This document shows positions 1 through 9,972 of a DNA stretch of 28,553 nt, in pieces. Within the stretch, counting starts at the first letter, position 1, and the number at the start of each line of letters is the position of its first letter. The position numbers and the translations under genes are program-made. The stretch spans positions 1 to 28,553 of the forward strand of contig CANNDP010000002.1 in the NCBI GenBank assembly GCA_947503395.1, written 5' to 3'. The stretch is from Actinomycetota bacterium. Lineage in GTDB: Bacteria; Actinomycetota; Actinomycetes; Nanopelagicales; Nanopelagicaceae. The notes under the pieces were generated by a model. The model made no database searches, was not told the DNA's origin, and saw only the letters and a list, made by a program, of their open reading frames with translations.

Positions 1-125
1 AGCACCTCCACTGGAATAGTTATCTGGTTCTTAGAACTTATCCGAGAAGTAGTGGCCCGCCCGCGCCGGGGGTTCTTAATTGTGGATTTCTTGCCTGCCT
101 TCTTAGCCTTTACTTTGCCTGTCAT
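1..125 (-). CDS. AbrB/SpoVT-like DNA-binding protein (N-terminal part, runs off window start)
   Basis: The reading frame starts at the ATG complementary to 123-125 and is open to the window edge (41 codons). An in-frame TAG lies three codons upstream of the ATG, so no earlier start is possible. The first ~26 residues are strongly basic (MTGKVKAKKAGKKSTIKN then PRRGRA). They are followed by RISSKNQITIPVEV, the characteristic first strand of the swapped-hairpin AbrB/MazE DNA-binding fold. Family members are small dimeric transcriptional regulators or antitoxins. The basic tail is unusual for an antitoxin and might add nonspecific DNA contacts. It is divergent from rpsL and could act on the shared spacer. 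No clear Shine-Dalgarno is visible. The C-terminal part is not seen, so the exact family is uncertain. Confidence 0.6.
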   Translation of the reverse strand, partial: MTGKVKAKKAGKKSTIKNPRRGRATTSRISSKNQITIPVEV

Positions 126-149
126 AAGTAAAGGCTAGTGCTATTTTGC

Positions 150-187
150 TCGGCGTGTTGCCCTCAAAAATCGGCGTGTTTGGCTCA
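150..187. repeat. Two 17-base direct repeats, 21 bases apart
   Basis: TCGGCGTGTT occurs at 150-159 and again at 171-180, each followed three bases later by CTCA. The 17-base units at 150-166 and 171-187 match at 14 of 17 positions. The start-to-start distance of 21 bases is two helical turns, so both copies face the same side of the DNA. They sit in the spacer between the divergent AbrB-like gene and rpsL, just upstream of the predicted rpsL -35. This is the arrangement of a tandem regulator site; the binding protein is unknown. Confidence 0.5.
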
Positions 188-197
188 CTTACCCGTT

Positions 198-225
198 TTG
201 ACCTGCAGTAGATCTTTCCTATAAC
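198..225 (+). promoter_or_regulatory. Predicted promoter of the rpsL-rpsG-fusA-tuf operon
   Basis: TTGACC at 198-203 and TATAAC at 220-225 are separated by 16 bases, a good match to a housekeeping sigma factor promoter. Transcription would start near 232 and give a leader of about 65 bases before the GTG of rpsL. No better pair is visible in the spacer. Confidence 0.55.
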
Positions 226-257
226 CTCGCGCCCTTGCGCTCAAAGCAGCGACACAC

Positions 258-274
258 CCGACCGCGTGGGTCGG
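258..274 (+). other. Small hairpin in the rpsL leader
   Basis: CCGACC (258-263) and GGTCGG (269-274) form a perfect 6-base-pair GC-rich stem with a 5-base loop. It ends 11 bases before the ribosome binding site GGAG at 286-289. It could influence leader folding or autoregulation by a ribosomal protein, but this is inference from position alone. Confidence 0.4.
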
Positions 275-297
275 ATAAGTGAGATGGAGATGAAGTA

Positions 298-672
298 GTG
301 CCAACAATCCAGCAGTTGGTCCGTAAGGGCCGAGTTGATAAGTCAGATAAGACAACAACTCCGGGTCTTAAAGGAAGTCCGCAACGTCGTGGCGTCTGCA
401 CACGCGTTTACACCACAACGCCAAAGAAGCCGAACTCAGCTTTAAGAAAAGTTGCACGTGTTCGTCTAACTAGCGGTATGGAAGTAACGGCATACATTCC
501 TGGTGAAGGACATAACTTGCAAGAGCACTCCATTGTTTTAGTTCGTGGTGGTCGCGTTAAAGATCTTCCTGGTGTTCGTTACAAAGTAGTACGTGGCTCT
601 CTTGATACTCAAGGTGTTAAAGATCGTAAACAATCTCGCTCTCGTTATGGCGCTAAGAAGGAGAAGAAGTAA
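298..672 (+). CDS. rpsL: 30S ribosomal protein S12
   Basis: S12 lies at the decoding centre of the small subunit and controls accuracy. The 124-residue protein has the family length. It contains the conserved loop [10 protein letters not shown] and the second loop [12 protein letters not shown]; both decoding-site lysines are present, i.e. the streptomycin-sensitive wild-type pattern. It starts with GTG ([12 protein letters not shown]); GGAG at 286-289 sits 8 bases upstream. It is the first gene of the str block, and its stop overlaps the rpsG start by one base (TAATG), which suggests translational coupling. Confidence 0.97.
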   Translation: MPTIQQLVRKGRVDKSDKTTTPGLKGSPQRRGVCTRVYTTTPKKPNSALRKVARVRLTSGMEVTAYIPGEGHNLQEHSIVLVRGGRVKDLPGVRYKVVRGSLDTQGVKDRKQSRSRYGAKKEKK

Positions 673-1142
673 TGCCACGTAAAGGCCCTGCTGCTAAATC
701 TCCAGTTATTGCCGATCCGGTATATAACTCTCCAGTTGTTACCGCACTTATTAATAAGTGTTTAGTTCATGGCAAGCGCTCAACTTCAGAGGCTATTGTT
801 TATAAAGCGCTAGAAAATTGCCGCGCTAAGACTGAGGTAGATCCAGTTATTACTCTTAAGAAAGCTCTAGATAATGTAAAGCCAGCTGTTGAAGTTAGAT
901 CACGCCGAGTTGGCGGCGCTACCTATCAAGTTCCAGTTGAAGTTAAAGCTGCTCGCTCTATGACACTTGGCCTTCGTTGGTTAGTTGATAACGCTCGCCT
1001 GCGTCGCGAGAAATCAATGGCAGAGCGGTTAGCAAATGAAATGATCGATGCCTCCAATGGCCTCGGCGCTGCAGTTAAAAAGCGTGAAGACACCCACAAG
1101 ATGGCAGAAGCTAATAAGGCTTTTGCACACTACAGGTGGTAA
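672..1142 (+). CDS. rpsG: 30S ribosomal protein S7
   Basis: S7 nucleates assembly of the 30S head by binding the 3' domain of 16S rRNA. The 156-residue length is normal. The signature [14 protein letters not shown] and the C-terminal AHYRW are present. The start codon overlaps the rpsL stop by one base. In enterobacteria S7 is the translational repressor of the str operon; no equivalent site can be recognised here. The last codons (AGGTGG, 1134-1139) also serve as ribosome binding site for fusA. Confidence 0.97.
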   Translation: MPRKGPAAKSPVIADPVYNSPVVTALINKCLVHGKRSTSEAIVYKALENCRAKTEVDPVITLKKALDNVKPAVEVRSRRVGGATYQVPVEVKAARSMTLGLRWLVDNARLRREKSMAERLANEMIDASNGLGAAVKKREDTHKMAEANKAFAHYRW

Positions 1143-1147
1143 TTAAT

Positions 1148-3253
1148 ATGTCGACAGCGACTGCAATTGATCTTCTTAAGGTGCGAAATATCGGCATCAT
1201 GGCTCATATCGATGCTGGTAAAACCACCACCACAGAGCGCATCCTTTTTTACACAGGTATTAACTACAAAATTGGTGAGGTTCATGAGGGCGCAGCCACC
1301 ATGGACTGGATGGAGCAGGAGCAAGAGCGAGGCATCACAATTACCTCAGCTGCTACAACCTGTGAGTGGCGCGGCCACACCATCAACATCATTGATACCC
1401 CTGGACACGTTGACTTCACAGTTGAAGTTGAAAGATCACTTCGAGTTCTAGATGGCGCAGTAACTGTTTTTGATGGCGTAGCTGGCGTTGAACCACAATC
1501 TGAAACTGTCTGGCGTCAAGCTGACAAGTACAGCGTCCCTCGTATCTGTTTTGTTAACAAACTAGATCGCACCGGCGCAAACTTTGATCGCTGTGTTGAG
1601 ATGATTGGAACACGTCTTGGCGCAACCGCTCTTGTGCTTCAAGTTCCAATTGGAGTTGAAGGTGACTTTATTGGAGTTGTTGATCTAATCGCCATGAATG
1701 CTCTCACCTGGAGAGGTGAGACCCAAAAGGGTGAAGATTATGTAATTGAAGAAATTCCTGCAGATCTTAAAGAAAAATGTGATGCAGCTCGTTTTGCTCT
1801 GATTGAAACTCTCTCTGATGCAGATGATGCAATCATGGAGAAATACCTAGAGGGCGCAACTCTAAGTGAAGAAGAGATTATCGCTGGAATTAGACGAGCA
1901 ACTCTTGCTTATAAGTTAACTCCAGTTCTAACTGGTTCTGCCTTTAAGAATAAGGGCGTTCAACCAATGCTTGATGCCGTTACTCGCTATCTGCCATCAC
2001 CTCTAGATGTTGATGCTATTAAGGGAACCAAGATGGGTGATAAGAGCGTTGAGATTGATAGAAAGCCAGATCCTTCCGAGCCTTACTCATCACTTGCTTT
2101 TAAGATTATGAGTGATCCACACCTTGGAAAGTTAACTTTCGTAAGAATTTACTCAGGTGTATTAGAGGCTGGAAGCGGCGTTCTAAACTCCACAAAAGAT
2201 CGTAAAGAGCGCATCGGCAAGATCTATCGCATGCATGCCAATAAGAGAGAAGAAATTCCTCAGGCATCAGCTGGAGATATCATCGCTGTGATGGGTCTTA
2301 AGGACACCACCACCGGAGATACCCTCTGCGATATTGATAAGCCAGTGATCTTGGAGTCAATGGATTTCCCAGCTCCAGTTATCCACGTTGCTATTGAGCC
2401 AAAGACCAAGGGCGATCAAGAAAAACTTGGCGTTGCGATTCAAAGACTTGCTGAAGAAGATCCAACATTTCATGTTAGAACTGATGAAGAGACCGCACAG
2501 ACCATTATTGGTGGAATGGGCGAGCTCCATCTAGAAATTCTTGTTGATCGTATGAAGCGTGAATTTAAAGTTGAGGCAAATGTTGGAAAGCCTCAAGTTG
2601 CTTATCGCGAGACTTTAAGAAAGCCAGTTGCTCGCCATGATTACACCCATAAGAAGCAGACCGGTGGATCTGGACAGTTTGCAAAGATTCAGATCGCACT
2701 TGAGCCACTTCCAGTTGGAGAAGTTGAAGGCGGATATGAATTCGTAAATAAAGTAACCGGTGGTCGTATCCCTAAGGAGTACATCCCTTCTGTTGATGAT
2801 GGTTGCCAAGAGGCGCTACAAAATGGCCCTCTTGCTGGCTATCCATTAACTGATGTACGAGTAACTCTTCTTGATGGCGCTTATCACGATGTTGACTCAT
2901 CGGAGTTGGCCTTCAAGATTGCTGGTATCGCAGCATTTAAGGAAGCGGCAAAACTTGCCGGTCCGGTATTGCTCGAGCCAATGATGAGCGTTGAAGTCAC
3001 CACCCCTGAAGATTTCATGGGCGATGTCATCGGCGATCTCAATAGCCGTCGTGGCCAAATCCAGGCCATGGATGAGCGAGCCGGTGCTCGCATCGTAAAG
3101 GCGCTAGTTCCACTCTCGGAGATGTTCGGCTATGTCGGAGATCTGCGCAGTAGAACTCAGGGCCGCGCGAGTTACAGCATGCAATTCGATTCCTATGCTG
3201 AAGTTCCAGCTGCGGTTTCGAAAGAAATCATCGCGAAGATTCGCGGCGAGTAA
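1148..3253 (+). CDS. fusA: Elongation factor G
   Basis: EF-G is the GTPase that drives tRNA and mRNA translocation. The G-domain motifs are in order: AHIDAGKTT (P-loop), RGITITSA (switch I), DTPGHVDF (switch II), NKLDR (G4) and SAFK (G5). Domains II-V follow, including the domain IV region at GGSGQFAK. I place the start at ATG 1148 (701 aa, [12 protein letters not shown]). AGGTGG at 1134-1139 is 8 bases upstream, whereas the in-frame GTG at 1136 lies inside that Shine-Dalgarno. It is the third gene of the str block; a 38-base spacer separates it from tuf. Confidence 0.97.
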   Translation: MSTATAIDLLKVRNIGIMAHIDAGKTTTTERILFYTGINYKIGEVHEGAATMDWMEQEQERGITITSAATTCEWRGHTINIIDTPGHVDFTVEVERSLRVLDGAVTVFDGVAGVEPQSETVWRQADKYSVPRICFVNKLDRTGANFDRCVEMIGTRLGATALVLQVPIGVEGDFIGVVDLIAMNALTWRGETQKGEDYVIEEIPADLKEKCDAARFALIETLSDADDAIMEKYLEGATLSEEEIIAGIRRATLAYKLTPVLTGSAFKNKGVQPMLDAVTRYLPSPLDVDAIKGTKMGDKSVEIDRKPDPSEPYSSLAFKIMSDPHLGKLTFVRIYSGVLEAGSGVLNSTKDRKERIGKIYRMHANKREEIPQASAGDIIAVMGLKDTTTGDTLCDIDKPVILESMDFPAPVIHVAIEPKTKGDQEKLGVAIQRLAEEDPTFHVRTDEETAQTIIGGMGELHLEILVDRMKREFKVEANVGKPQVAYRETLRKPVARHDYTHKKQTGGSGQFAKIQIALEPLPVGEVEGGYEFVNKVTGGRIPKEYIPSVDDGCQEALQNGPLAGYPLTDVRVTLLDGAYHDVDSSELAFKIAGIAAFKEAAKLAGPVLLEPMMSVEVTTPEDFMGDVIGDLNSRRGQIQAMDERAGARIVKALVPLSEMFGYVGDLRSRTQGRASYSMQFDSYAEVPAAVSKEIIAKIRGE

Positions 3254-3291
3254 GTCAAATCCAATAACGAAATAAAGAAGGAGAAACCACA

Positions 3292-4485
3292 GTGGCAAAG
3301 GCAAAGTTCGAGCGGACAAAGCCGCACGCAAACATTGGCACCATTGGTCACATCGACCACGGTAAGACCACTCTTACTGCTGCGATTTCCAAGGTGCTGC
3401 ACGACAAATACCCAAACCTCAATGAGGTAAGCGCATTCGATCAGATCGATAAGGCTCCAGAGGAGCGCGCTAGAGGTATTACCATTTCGATTGCACATAT
3501 CGAATACCAGACAGAGAAGCGTCACTACGCACACGTTGACTGTCCAGGCCATGCTGACTACATCAAGAATATGATCACTGGTGCAGCTCAGATGGATGGA
3601 GCAATTCTCGTAGTTGCTGCAACAGATGGACCAATGCCACAGACCAAGGAGCACGTTCTCCTTGCTCGCCAAGTTGGCGTTCCATCAATTGTTGTCGCTC
3701 TTAATAAGTCTGACATGGTTGATGACGAGGACATCCTTGGTCTAGTTGAGGAAGAAGTCCGCGATCTACTAACTAAATATGAATTCCCAGGAAAAGACAC
3801 TCCAATTGTTCGCATCTCAGCTCTAAAGGCTCTCGAAGGAGATGCTGCATGGGGCGAGAAGATCATGGAACTTATGAATGCTGTTGATACATTCATTCCT
3901 CAGCCAGTACGCGAAGTTGATAAGCCATTCTTGATGCCAGTAGAAGATGTATTCACAATCACTGGTAGAGGAACTGTTGTAACTGGTCGTATTGAGCGCG
4001 GTATCGTCAAGGTCAACGAAGAAGTTGAAATTGTTGGTATCCGTCCAGATTCACAGAAGACCACAATCACCGGAGTTGAAATGTTCCGCAAGCTTCTTGA
4101 TGAAGGTCAGGCTGGCGAAAACGTTGGTCTACTTCTTCGTGGTCTAAAGCGTGAAGATGTTGAGCGTGGACAGGTTGTTTGTAAGCCTGGCAGCGTTACA
4201 CCACACACTGACTTTGAGGCATCTTCTTACATCCTTTCAAAGGATGAAGGCGGACGTCACACACCATTCTTTAACAACTACCGTCCTCAGTTCTACTTCC
4301 GCACCACGGATGTAACTGGCGTAGTAACACTTCCATCAGGAACCGAAATGGTTATGCCTGGTGACAACACTGCAATGACTGTGACTCTAATCCAGCCAGT
4401 TGCGATGGAAGAGGGTCTGCGTTTTGCTATCCGCGAAGGTGGACGCACTGTTGGCGCAGGTCGTGTAACAAAGATCGTTAAGTAG
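3292..4485 (+). CDS. tuf: Elongation factor Tu
   Basis: EF-Tu carries aminoacyl-tRNA to the ribosomal A site as a GTP complex. The motifs [21 protein letters not shown] and NKSD are present, and the 397-residue length is standard. Domain III ends [10 protein letters not shown]. It starts at GTG 3292, preceded by a strong AAGGAG at 3278-3283. It follows fusA as in the classical str operon. A perfect long hairpin (4502-4532) separates it from the S10 block and may set differential expression. Confidence 0.98.
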   Translation: MAKAKFERTKPHANIGTIGHIDHGKTTLTAAISKVLHDKYPNLNEVSAFDQIDKAPEERARGITISIAHIEYQTEKRHYAHVDCPGHADYIKNMITGAAQMDGAILVVAATDGPMPQTKEHVLLARQVGVPSIVVALNKSDMVDDEDILGLVEEEVRDLLTKYEFPGKDTPIVRISALKALEGDAAWGEKIMELMNAVDTFIPQPVREVDKPFLMPVEDVFTITGRGTVVTGRIERGIVKVNEEVEIVGIRPDSQKTTITGVEMFRKLLDEGQAGENVGLLLRGLKREDVERGQVVCKPGSVTPHTDFEASSYILSKDEGGRHTPFFNNYRPQFYFRTTDVTGVVTLPSGTEMVMPGDNTAMTVTLIQPVAMEEGLRFAIREGGRTVGAGRVTKIVK

Positions 4486-4501
4486 AGAAATAAAGAAGTA
4501 A

Positions 4502-4532
4502 TTAGATGGGGCGCGACAAGCGCCCCATCTAA
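4502..4532 (+). other. 13-base-pair perfect hairpin between tuf and rpsJ
   Basis: The stem arms at 4502-4514 and 4520-4532 (TTAGATGGGGCGC and its exact complement) enclose the loop GACAA. No U-tract follows on the plus strand (AACAAG comes next) and none precedes it usefully on the minus strand. It is therefore not a canonical intrinsic terminator. It could be a U-less actinobacterial-type terminator, an attenuator, or an mRNA-stabilising structure at the end of the str block. The stem is clear; the role is inferred. Confidence 0.6.
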
Positions 4533-4568
4533 AACAAGAAGCACTTAAGTAGAAGCGAGGGAATGAAA

Positions 4569-4877
4569 ATGGCGGGACAGAAGATCCGCATCAGGCTCAA
4601 GGCCTATGACCATGAGGTGATTGACTCTTCAGCGAAGAAAATCGTTGAAACAGTTGAGCGCACAGGGGCAACGGTCGCAGGCCCAGTTCCGCTGCCTACT
4701 GAGAAGAACACCTATTGCGTGATTCGCTCGCCACATAAATACAAAGATAGCCGCGAACATTTTGAGATGCGCACCCATAAGCGTCTAATCGACATCATCG
4801 ATCCAACTCCTAAGACAGTTGATTCCTTGATGCGTCTTGATCTTCCTGCTGGCGTCGATATTGAGATTAAGCTCTAA
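4569..4877 (+). CDS. rpsJ: 30S ribosomal protein S10
   Basis: S10 is a 30S head protein and in many bacteria also a NusG/NusB partner in transcription antitermination. The 102 residues begin [16 protein letters not shown], the actinobacterial form, and include [17 protein letters not shown]. An ATG six bases earlier (4563) is in frame, but GAGGG at 4557-4561 would be only 1 base from it and is 7 bases from ATG 4569, so 4569 is preferred. It opens the S10 block. Confidence 0.96.
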   Translation: MAGQKIRIRLKAYDHEVIDSSAKKIVETVERTGATVAGPVPLPTEKNTYCVIRSPHKYKDSREHFEMRTHKRLIDIIDPTPKTVDSLMRLDLPAGVDIEIKL

Positions 4878-4893
4878 GGGGACCTCGAGAACT

Positions 4894-5586
4894 ATGACAA
4901 CTACTCAATCAAAGGGCAGCGCCATCAAGGGAATCCTTGGCGTCAAGCTCGGCATGACTCAAGTCTTTGATGAAAATAGCCAAGCTATTCCTGTAACTGT
5001 TGTTCAGGCAGGTCCATGTGTTGTGACTCAGATCCGCACTCTGGAAAAAGATGGATATGAAGCTGTGCAATTGGCATTTGGCGCAATTGATCCAAGAAAA
5101 GTTTCTAAGCCAGAATCTGGTCAATTTGCGAAAGCTGGAGTTACTCCAAGAAAGTTTGTCGCAGAGCTAAGAACAGCTAGCGCTTCTTCCTACACAGTGG
5201 GACAAGAAGTTAAAGCAGATATTTTCACAGCTGGCGAAATAGTTGATGCTCAAGGAACATCTTTAGGTAAGGGATCTGCTGGTGTTATGAAGCGCCACAA
5301 TTTCAGTGGTTTTGGCGATGGCCATGGTGTTGAGAGAAAGCACCGCACCTCAGGATCGATCGGTAACCGCACCACACCTGGACGCGTATTTAAAGGAAAG
5401 CGCATGATGGGTCGTATGGGCGTTGAGACCGTTACGGTTCAAAACTTAACTGTGCAAGCAGTTGATGTTGAGAAATCACTAATTCTTATTAAAGGCGCAA
5501 TTCCTGGAAGAACTGGGGCGCAGGTCTTTATTCACTCAGCTTCAAAGAAGGCTCTTAGTGAAGTTATCAATAAGGCAGGTGCATAA
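4894..5586 (+). CDS. rplC: 50S ribosomal protein L3
   Basis: L3 is an early-assembly protein near the peptidyl transferase centre. The N-terminus after a short tail reads [15 protein letters not shown], and the internal loop [17 protein letters not shown] is the conserved one that reaches the active site. I start at ATG 4894 (230 aa) with AGGGGA at 4877-4882 upstream. An earlier in-frame ATG at 4837 lies inside rpsJ and would add 19 residues unlike L3. The length is close to the family norm. Confidence 0.96.
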   Translation: MTTTQSKGSAIKGILGVKLGMTQVFDENSQAIPVTVVQAGPCVVTQIRTLEKDGYEAVQLAFGAIDPRKVSKPESGQFAKAGVTPRKFVAELRTASASSYTVGQEVKADIFTAGEIVDAQGTSLGKGSAGVMKRHNFSGFGDGHGVERKHRTSGSIGNRTTPGRVFKGKRMMGRMGVETVTVQNLTVQAVDVEKSLILIKGAIPGRTGAQVFIHSASKKALSEVINKAGA

Positions 5587-5588
5587 AT

Positions 5589-6269
5589 ATGTCGTTAACT
5601 ATTGAGATTAAAGATGCAAAGGGTGCAAAGGCTGGAACCTTTGATCTTCCTGCAGAAATTTTTGATGTCCAGGTAAATGTGCCACTAATTCATCAAGTAG
5701 TAACAGCTCAGCTAAATGCAGCAAGAGCTGGAACTGCTAAGACAAAGAACCGCGGTGAGGTTAGCGGTGGTGGTAAGAAGCCTTTCAAGCAGAAGGGAAC
5801 TGGAAGAGCTCGTCAGGGTTCAACTCGTTCTCCAAATCAACGCCATGGTGGTGTTGCTCAAGGACCAGTTCCTCGTAAATACGATGAGCGCACTCCTAAG
5901 AAAATGATTAAGGCAGCACTTACTGGAGTTCTCTCAGATCGTGCAAGAAATGAGCGAATCCATATCGTTTCAACCATTGTTGAGAGCGTTAATAGCAAAG
6001 CTGCTATCGCTGCAGTTCGCCAATTCTCAGATCGTCGCCGAGTACTTGTTGTTCTAGCTCATGGCGAAGAGGCTTCATGGCGCTCACTTCGCAATGAAGA
6101 AGATCTACATCTAATCCGTCAGGATCAGCTAAATGCCTACGATGTTGTAGTTGCTGATGACTTGGTATTTTCCAAAAAAGCTATCACTGATTTTGTTGCA
6201 GGTCCAAGCAAAGGCAAGAGCGTTACAGCCAGAGCTTTTGAATCAGAGTTAGAGGAGGCCTTAGCATGA
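5589..6269 (+). CDS. rplD: 50S ribosomal protein L4
   Basis: L4 lines the polypeptide exit tunnel. The extended tunnel loop is recognisable ([18 protein letters not shown], then PNQRHGGV). 226 residues is usual for actinobacteria. It begins two bases after rplC and its stop overlaps rplW as ATGA, indicating coupling. In gamma-proteobacteria L4 also represses the S10 operon; nothing in this sequence shows that here. Confidence 0.96.
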   Translation: MSLTIEIKDAKGAKAGTFDLPAEIFDVQVNVPLIHQVVTAQLNAARAGTAKTKNRGEVSGGGKKPFKQKGTGRARQGSTRSPNQRHGGVAQGPVPRKYDERTPKKMIKAALTGVLSDRARNERIHIVSTIVESVNSKAAIAAVRQFSDRRRVLVVLAHGEEASWRSLRNEEDLHLIRQDQLNAYDVVVADDLVFSKKAITDFVAGPSKGKSVTARAFESELEEALA

Positions 6270-6559
6270 GAGATCATCGCGAAGTTCTAATTGCTCCAGT
6301 GGTTTCAGAGAAGTCATATGGAATGCTCGATGAGAATAAGTACACCTTCATCGTTGCACCTGATGCCAATAAGACTGAGATCAAGATTGCAGTTGAGAAG
6401 ATTTTCAAAGTTCGCGTTCTCAAGGTCAACACAATGAACCGTGAGGGCAAGAGCAAGATCACTCGTTATGGAGTTGGAAAGCGAAGCGATACTAAGCGCG
6501 CGATTGTGCAAATCGCAGCTGGAGATCGCATCGACATCTTTGGAGGCCCTGTCTCCTAG
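6266..6559 (+). CDS. rplW: 50S ribosomal protein L23
   Basis: L23 sits at the tunnel exit and is the docking site of trigger factor and signal recognition particle. The 97-residue sequence has the family core [19 protein letters not shown] and [14 protein letters not shown]. It starts inside the end of rplD (4-base overlap). A 37-base spacer with AAAAGGGA then leads to rplB. Confidence 0.96.
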   Translation: MRDHREVLIAPVVSEKSYGMLDENKYTFIVAPDANKTEIKIAVEKIFKVRVLKVNTMNREGKSKITRYGVGKRSDTKRAIVQIAAGDRIDIFGGPVS

Positions 6560-6596
6560 TAATAGGTGATGGGATTAATAAGAAAAGGGATATGAC

Positions 6597-7430
6597 ATGG
6601 CACTTCGTAAGTTAAGACCGGTAACGCCGAGCTCTCGTGGCCAGAGCGTTTCCGACTTTGCTGAGATCACCCGATCTACTCCAGAGAAGTCACTTATTCG
6701 TCCGATTAATTCTCGCGGTGGTCGTAACGCCTCAGGCAAGATCACAACTCGCCATCAAGGCGGCGGACATAAGCGCGCCTATCGCGTTATTGATTTCTTG
6801 CGTAATGATAAAGATGGCGTTCCTGCTGTAATTGCACAGATTGAATACGATCCAAATCGCTCTGCCCGCATTGCACTTGTGCACTTTGCTGATGGCGAGA
6901 AGCGCTACATCATCGCTCCTCTTGGCGTTGAGCAGGGAACAAAGATTGAAAATGGCCCAACTGCAGATATTAAGCCTGGCAATAACTTGCCGCTAAGAAA
7001 TATTCCAGTTGGAACAATGATTCATGCAATTGAAACTCGCCCAGGTGGGGGAGCAAGAATTGCAAGATCTGCTGGAGCATCTGTGCAGTTAGTTGCAAAA
7101 GATGGTCCATATGCCCAGCTCCGTATGCCATCTGGCGAAATTAGAAATGTTGATGTCAGATGCCGCGCAACAATCGGTGTTGTTGGTAATGCTGAGCAAT
7201 CAAATATTAACCATGGAAAAGCAGGACGTATGCGCTGGAAAGGCCGTCGTCCAACGGTTCGTGGTGTTGTTATGAACCCAGTTGATCACCCTCATGGTGG
7301 TGGAGAAGGAAAGACCTCTGGAGGTCGCCATCCTGTTTCACCTTGGGGTAAACCTGAGGCTCGTACTCGTAAGAAAAAATCTAGTGATCAATTGATCATT
7401 CGTCGTCGTCCAGCTAATAAGAGCCGATAA
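6597..7430 (+). CDS. rplB: 50S ribosomal protein L2
   Basis: L2 is a primary 23S-binding protein required for subunit association and peptidyl transfer. 277 residues is full length. The C-terminal signature [15 protein letters not shown], with the functionally important histidine, is intact, as is [12 protein letters not shown] near the N-terminus. AAAAGGGA lies upstream of ATG 6597. It is followed after 16 bases by rpsS. Confidence 0.97.
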   Translation: MALRKLRPVTPSSRGQSVSDFAEITRSTPEKSLIRPINSRGGRNASGKITTRHQGGGHKRAYRVIDFLRNDKDGVPAVIAQIEYDPNRSARIALVHFADGEKRYIIAPLGVEQGTKIENGPTADIKPGNNLPLRNIPVGTMIHAIETRPGGGARIARSAGASVQLVAKDGPYAQLRMPSGEIRNVDVRCRATIGVVGNAEQSNINHGKAGRMRWKGRRPTVRGVVMNPVDHPHGGGEGKTSGGRHPVSPWGKPEARTRKKKSSDQLIIRRRPANKSR

Positions 7431-7446
7431 GGAGCCCTGAAACCAA

Positions 7447-7734
7447 ATGCCACGTAGTTTGAAGAAGGGTCCCTTTGTGGATCTACACCTGGAAAAGAAG
7501 GTGGATGATCAGAATGCGAAGAACACCAAGACCGTTATTAAAACTTGGTCACGTCGCTCAATGATCACGCCATCAATGATTGGTCACACCATTGCAGTCC
7601 ATGATGGACGCAAGCATGTTCCGGTCTATGTCACAGAGGCAATGATTGGTCACAAGCTCGGTGAGTTTGCACCAACAAGAACATTTAGAGGACACGTCAG
7701 ACAAGAAGATCGGACGGTGACCCGTGCCGAGTAA
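7447..7734 (+). CDS. rpsS: 30S ribosomal protein S19
   Basis: S19 forms a complex with S13 in the 30S head. The 95-residue protein starts [12 protein letters not shown] and contains [20 protein letters not shown] and the C-terminal [11 protein letters not shown], all conserved. Its last 11 bases overlap the GTG start of rplV. Confidence 0.96.
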   Translation: MPRSLKKGPFVDLHLEKKVDDQNAKNTKTVIKTWSRRSMITPSMIGHTIAVHDGRKHVPVYVTEAMIGHKLGEFAPTRTFRGHVRQEDRTVTRAE

Positions 7735-8257
7735 TACTCCTTTAGTAGCTAAAGCATCACTTAGCTCAATTCGTGTAACTCCTCAGAAAGCTCGTCGCGT
7801 AGTAAATATGATCCGCGGCCAGAGAGCTGATGAGGCGCTAAGAATTGCTAAGTTCTCACCACAGATTGCAGTAAGTGAAGATCTCTATTCACTTCTTAAC
7901 TCTGCTGTGGCAAATGCTAAGCAGAAGAATCCTGCAATTAGAGATGCCTCAGAGCTCTGGGTAACTGAGGCTCTAGTTGATGAGGGCATCACAATGAAGC
8001 GCTATCGCCCGCGCGCACAGGGCCGTGGCTATCAGATCTTGAAGCGCTCTTCACAGATTTCCGTAGTTCTATCTGATGATAAGAATTATCGAAAGCCAAC
8101 AAAAGAGCAGGCAAGAAAATTAGCAGCAGCAGCTCTTGCAGCAGCTAGTGAAGTTGTGGCAGATGAAAAACCTGCAGCAGCAAAGAAAGCTCCGGTTAAA
8201 AAGGCTAGCGCCAAAAAGGCAGCAGCTAAGAAAACTACAGAGCAGGAGGCGAAGTAA
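7724..8257 (+). CDS. rplV: 50S ribosomal protein L22
   Basis: L22 lines the exit tunnel with L4. The core includes [17 protein letters not shown] and, in its long hairpin, [17 protein letters not shown]. The GTG start at 7724 lies within rpsS. The 177 residues exceed the basic ~110-residue family because of a C-terminal tail (from about residue 140) rich in alanine and lysine, ending in repeated KKA units. Such tails are common on actinobacterial ribosomal proteins. It ends immediately before the ATG of rpsC. Confidence 0.95.
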   Translation: MPSNTPLVAKASLSSIRVTPQKARRVVNMIRGQRADEALRIAKFSPQIAVSEDLYSLLNSAVANAKQKNPAIRDASELWVTEALVDEGITMKRYRPRAQGRGYQILKRSSQISVVLSDDKNYRKPTKEQARKLAAAALAAASEVVADEKPAAAKKAPVKKASAKKAAAKKTTEQEAK

Positions 8258-9079
8258 ATGGGTCAAAAAATTAACCCTCATGGCTTCCGCCTAGGAATCA
8301 CCACTGAGTACAAGTCTCGCTGGTATGCCGAGAAGCTTTATAAAGATTATGTAAAAGAAGATGTGATGATCCGTCGCATGATGGAGAAGAACATGGAGAG
8401 GGCTGGAGTATCTCGAATTGAAATCGAGCGTACTCGTGAGCGCGTCCGTATCGATCTTCACACCGCTCGTCCTGGAATTGTGATTGGACGTAGGGGAACT
8501 GAGGCAGATCGTCTCCGTCTTGATCTTGAGAAATTAACTGGCAAGCAAGTTCAGTTAAATATCTTGGAAGTTAAGAATCCTGAAATTGATGCCCAGCTAG
8601 TAGCGCGCGGAGTTGCAGAGCAATTAGCAGCTCGCGTCTCTTTCCGCCGCGCAATGCGTAAAGCAATGCAGACTGCATTTAAAGCAGGAGCAAAAGGTGT
8701 TCGTATCCAATGCGGTGGACGTCTTGGTGGGGCAGAGATGTCACGCTCTGAGTTCTATCGCGAAGGTCGAGTTCCACTGCATACCCTAAGAGCAGATATT
8801 GATTATGGCTTTGCTGAAGCGCACACCACATTTGGTCGCTTAGGTGTAAAGGTCTGGATTTATAAGGGCGAAGTTATCGCTTCAAGAACTGAGCGCGAAG
8901 CAGCTGCTCTTGCGCAAGTTCAAGCAGCTAAGGCTGAGCGCGCACCAAAGCGTGCACCTCGCGCGCCAAAGGGTGAAGTGACAAAGACATCTGTTGCAGA
9001 ACGAGCAAATGAAGCTGCAGCTGCTGGCCTTGATAGCGAAGTAAGCCCTGAAGTTAAAAGCGAAGGAAGTGATGCGTAA
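8258..9079 (+). CDS. rpsC: 30S ribosomal protein S3
   Basis: S3 guards the mRNA entry channel and has helicase activity with S4 and S5. It has a KH domain with PGIVIGRRG and the C-terminal domain motif [17 protein letters not shown]. The 273 residues include an extra tail after about residue 225, first basic ([15 protein letters not shown]) and then acidic at the end. The start abuts the rplV stop. Its stop shares a base with the rplP start. Confidence 0.96.
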   Translation: MGQKINPHGFRLGITTEYKSRWYAEKLYKDYVKEDVMIRRMMEKNMERAGVSRIEIERTRERVRIDLHTARPGIVIGRRGTEADRLRLDLEKLTGKQVQLNILEVKNPEIDAQLVARGVAEQLAARVSFRRAMRKAMQTAFKAGAKGVRIQCGGRLGGAEMSRSEFYREGRVPLHTLRADIDYGFAEAHTTFGRLGVKVWIYKGEVIASRTEREAAALAQVQAAKAERAPKRAPRAPKGEVTKTSVAERANEAAAAGLDSEVSPEVKSEGSDA

Positions 9080-9492
9080 TGTTAATTCCACGTCGCGTTA
9101 AGCATCGCAAGCAACATCGTCCAAAGCGTTCTGGTAATGCTAAGGGTGGAACAGCGGTTGCATTCGGTGATTTTGGTCTGCAAGCAACTGAGGGTGGTTA
9201 TGTAACCAACCGTCAGATTGAAGCGGCTCGTATCGCAATGACTCGTCATATTAAGCGCGGTGGAAAGGTTTGGATCAATATCTATCCAGATCGCCCACTA
9301 ACTAAGAAGCCTGCTGAAACCCGTATGGGTTCTGGTAAGGGATCTCCAGAATTCTGGATCGCAAATGTGAAACCAGGAAGAGTTTTATTTGAAATATCTG
9401 GTGTAACGCTAGATGTTGCAAATCAAGCGCTCTCTCGCGCAGCTCACAAACTCCCAGTCAAATCTCGCGTAGTAATTCGCGAGGAGGTATAA
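9079..9492 (+). CDS. rplP: 50S ribosomal protein L16
   Basis: L16 binds at the A site and aids tRNA positioning. The 137 residues include the N-terminal [13 protein letters not shown] and the signature [20 protein letters not shown] followed by GKGSPEFW. It overlaps rpsC by one base. Its final codons carry GAGGAGG for the next gene, rpmC. Confidence 0.96.
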   Translation: MLIPRRVKHRKQHRPKRSGNAKGGTAVAFGDFGLQATEGGYVTNRQIEAARIAMTRHIKRGGKVWINIYPDRPLTKKPAETRMGSGKGSPEFWIANVKPGRVLFEISGVTLDVANQALSRAAHKLPVKSRVVIREEV

Positions 9493-9494
9493 CC

Positions 9495-9713
9495 ATGGCA
9501 AAGATGATCACTACTGAAGAACTTAGAGCTCTAAGCACTGAAGATCTTGCAGCAAAGTTAAAGGATGCAAAGGAAGAGTTATTCAACCTTCGTTTCCAAG
9601 CTGCAACCGGTCAACTTGAGAGCCATGGACGCCTAACTGCGGTCCGTAAAGAGATTGCCAAGATCTATACCGTAATTCGTGAACGCGAACTAGGAATTGG
9701 AGGAGCGGCATGA
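9495..9713 (+). CDS. rpmC: 50S ribosomal protein L29
   Basis: L29 is a two-helix protein near the tunnel exit, next to L23. The 72-residue sequence has the family pattern: [26 protein letters not shown] and then [18 protein letters not shown]. The Shine-Dalgarno GAGGAGG is at the end of rplP. Its stop overlaps rpsQ as ATGA. Confidence 0.94.
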   Translation: MAKMITTEELRALSTEDLAAKLKDAKEELFNLRFQAATGQLESHGRLTAVRKEIAKIYTVIRERELGIGGAA

Positions 9714-9970
9714 GTGAGGATAGAAAGTTTCGCAAGACTCGCGAAGGCGTAGTTGTTAGCGACAAGATGGATAAGACTGTGGTGGTAAAGGTTGAAGACC
9801 GCGCTGCTCATGGTCTCTATTCCAAAGTTATTACCAAGAATAAGAAGTTTAAGGCTCACGATGAAGATAACACCGCCGGTGTTGGAGATCGCGTGCGCAT
9901 TATGGAAACCCGTCCACTTTCGGCAACCAAGCGTTGGCGTGTAGTGGAGATTATCGAGAAGGCTAAGTAA
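9710..9970 (+). CDS. rpsQ: 30S ribosomal protein S17
   Basis: S17 is an OB-fold protein that binds the 5' domain of 16S rRNA early in assembly. The 86 residues contain [20 protein letters not shown] and the C-terminal [20 protein letters not shown], both diagnostic. It overlaps rpmC by four bases and is followed two bases later by rplN. Confidence 0.95.
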   Translation: MSEDRKFRKTREGVVVSDKMDKTVVVKVEDRAAHGLYSKVITKNKKFKAHDEDNTAGVGDRVRIMETRPLSATKRWRVVEIIEKAK

Positions 9971-9972
9971 CC

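Noticed and set aside
3193..3672. Minus-strand reading frame of 159 codons over fusA-tuf
   Set aside because: It is antisense to the EF-G end and the EF-Tu G domain; the composition is an artefact of their codon pattern.
4837..4893. Earlier start for L3 at 4837
   Set aside because: It would overlap rpsJ and add residues unlike any L3; ATG 4894 has its own ribosome site.
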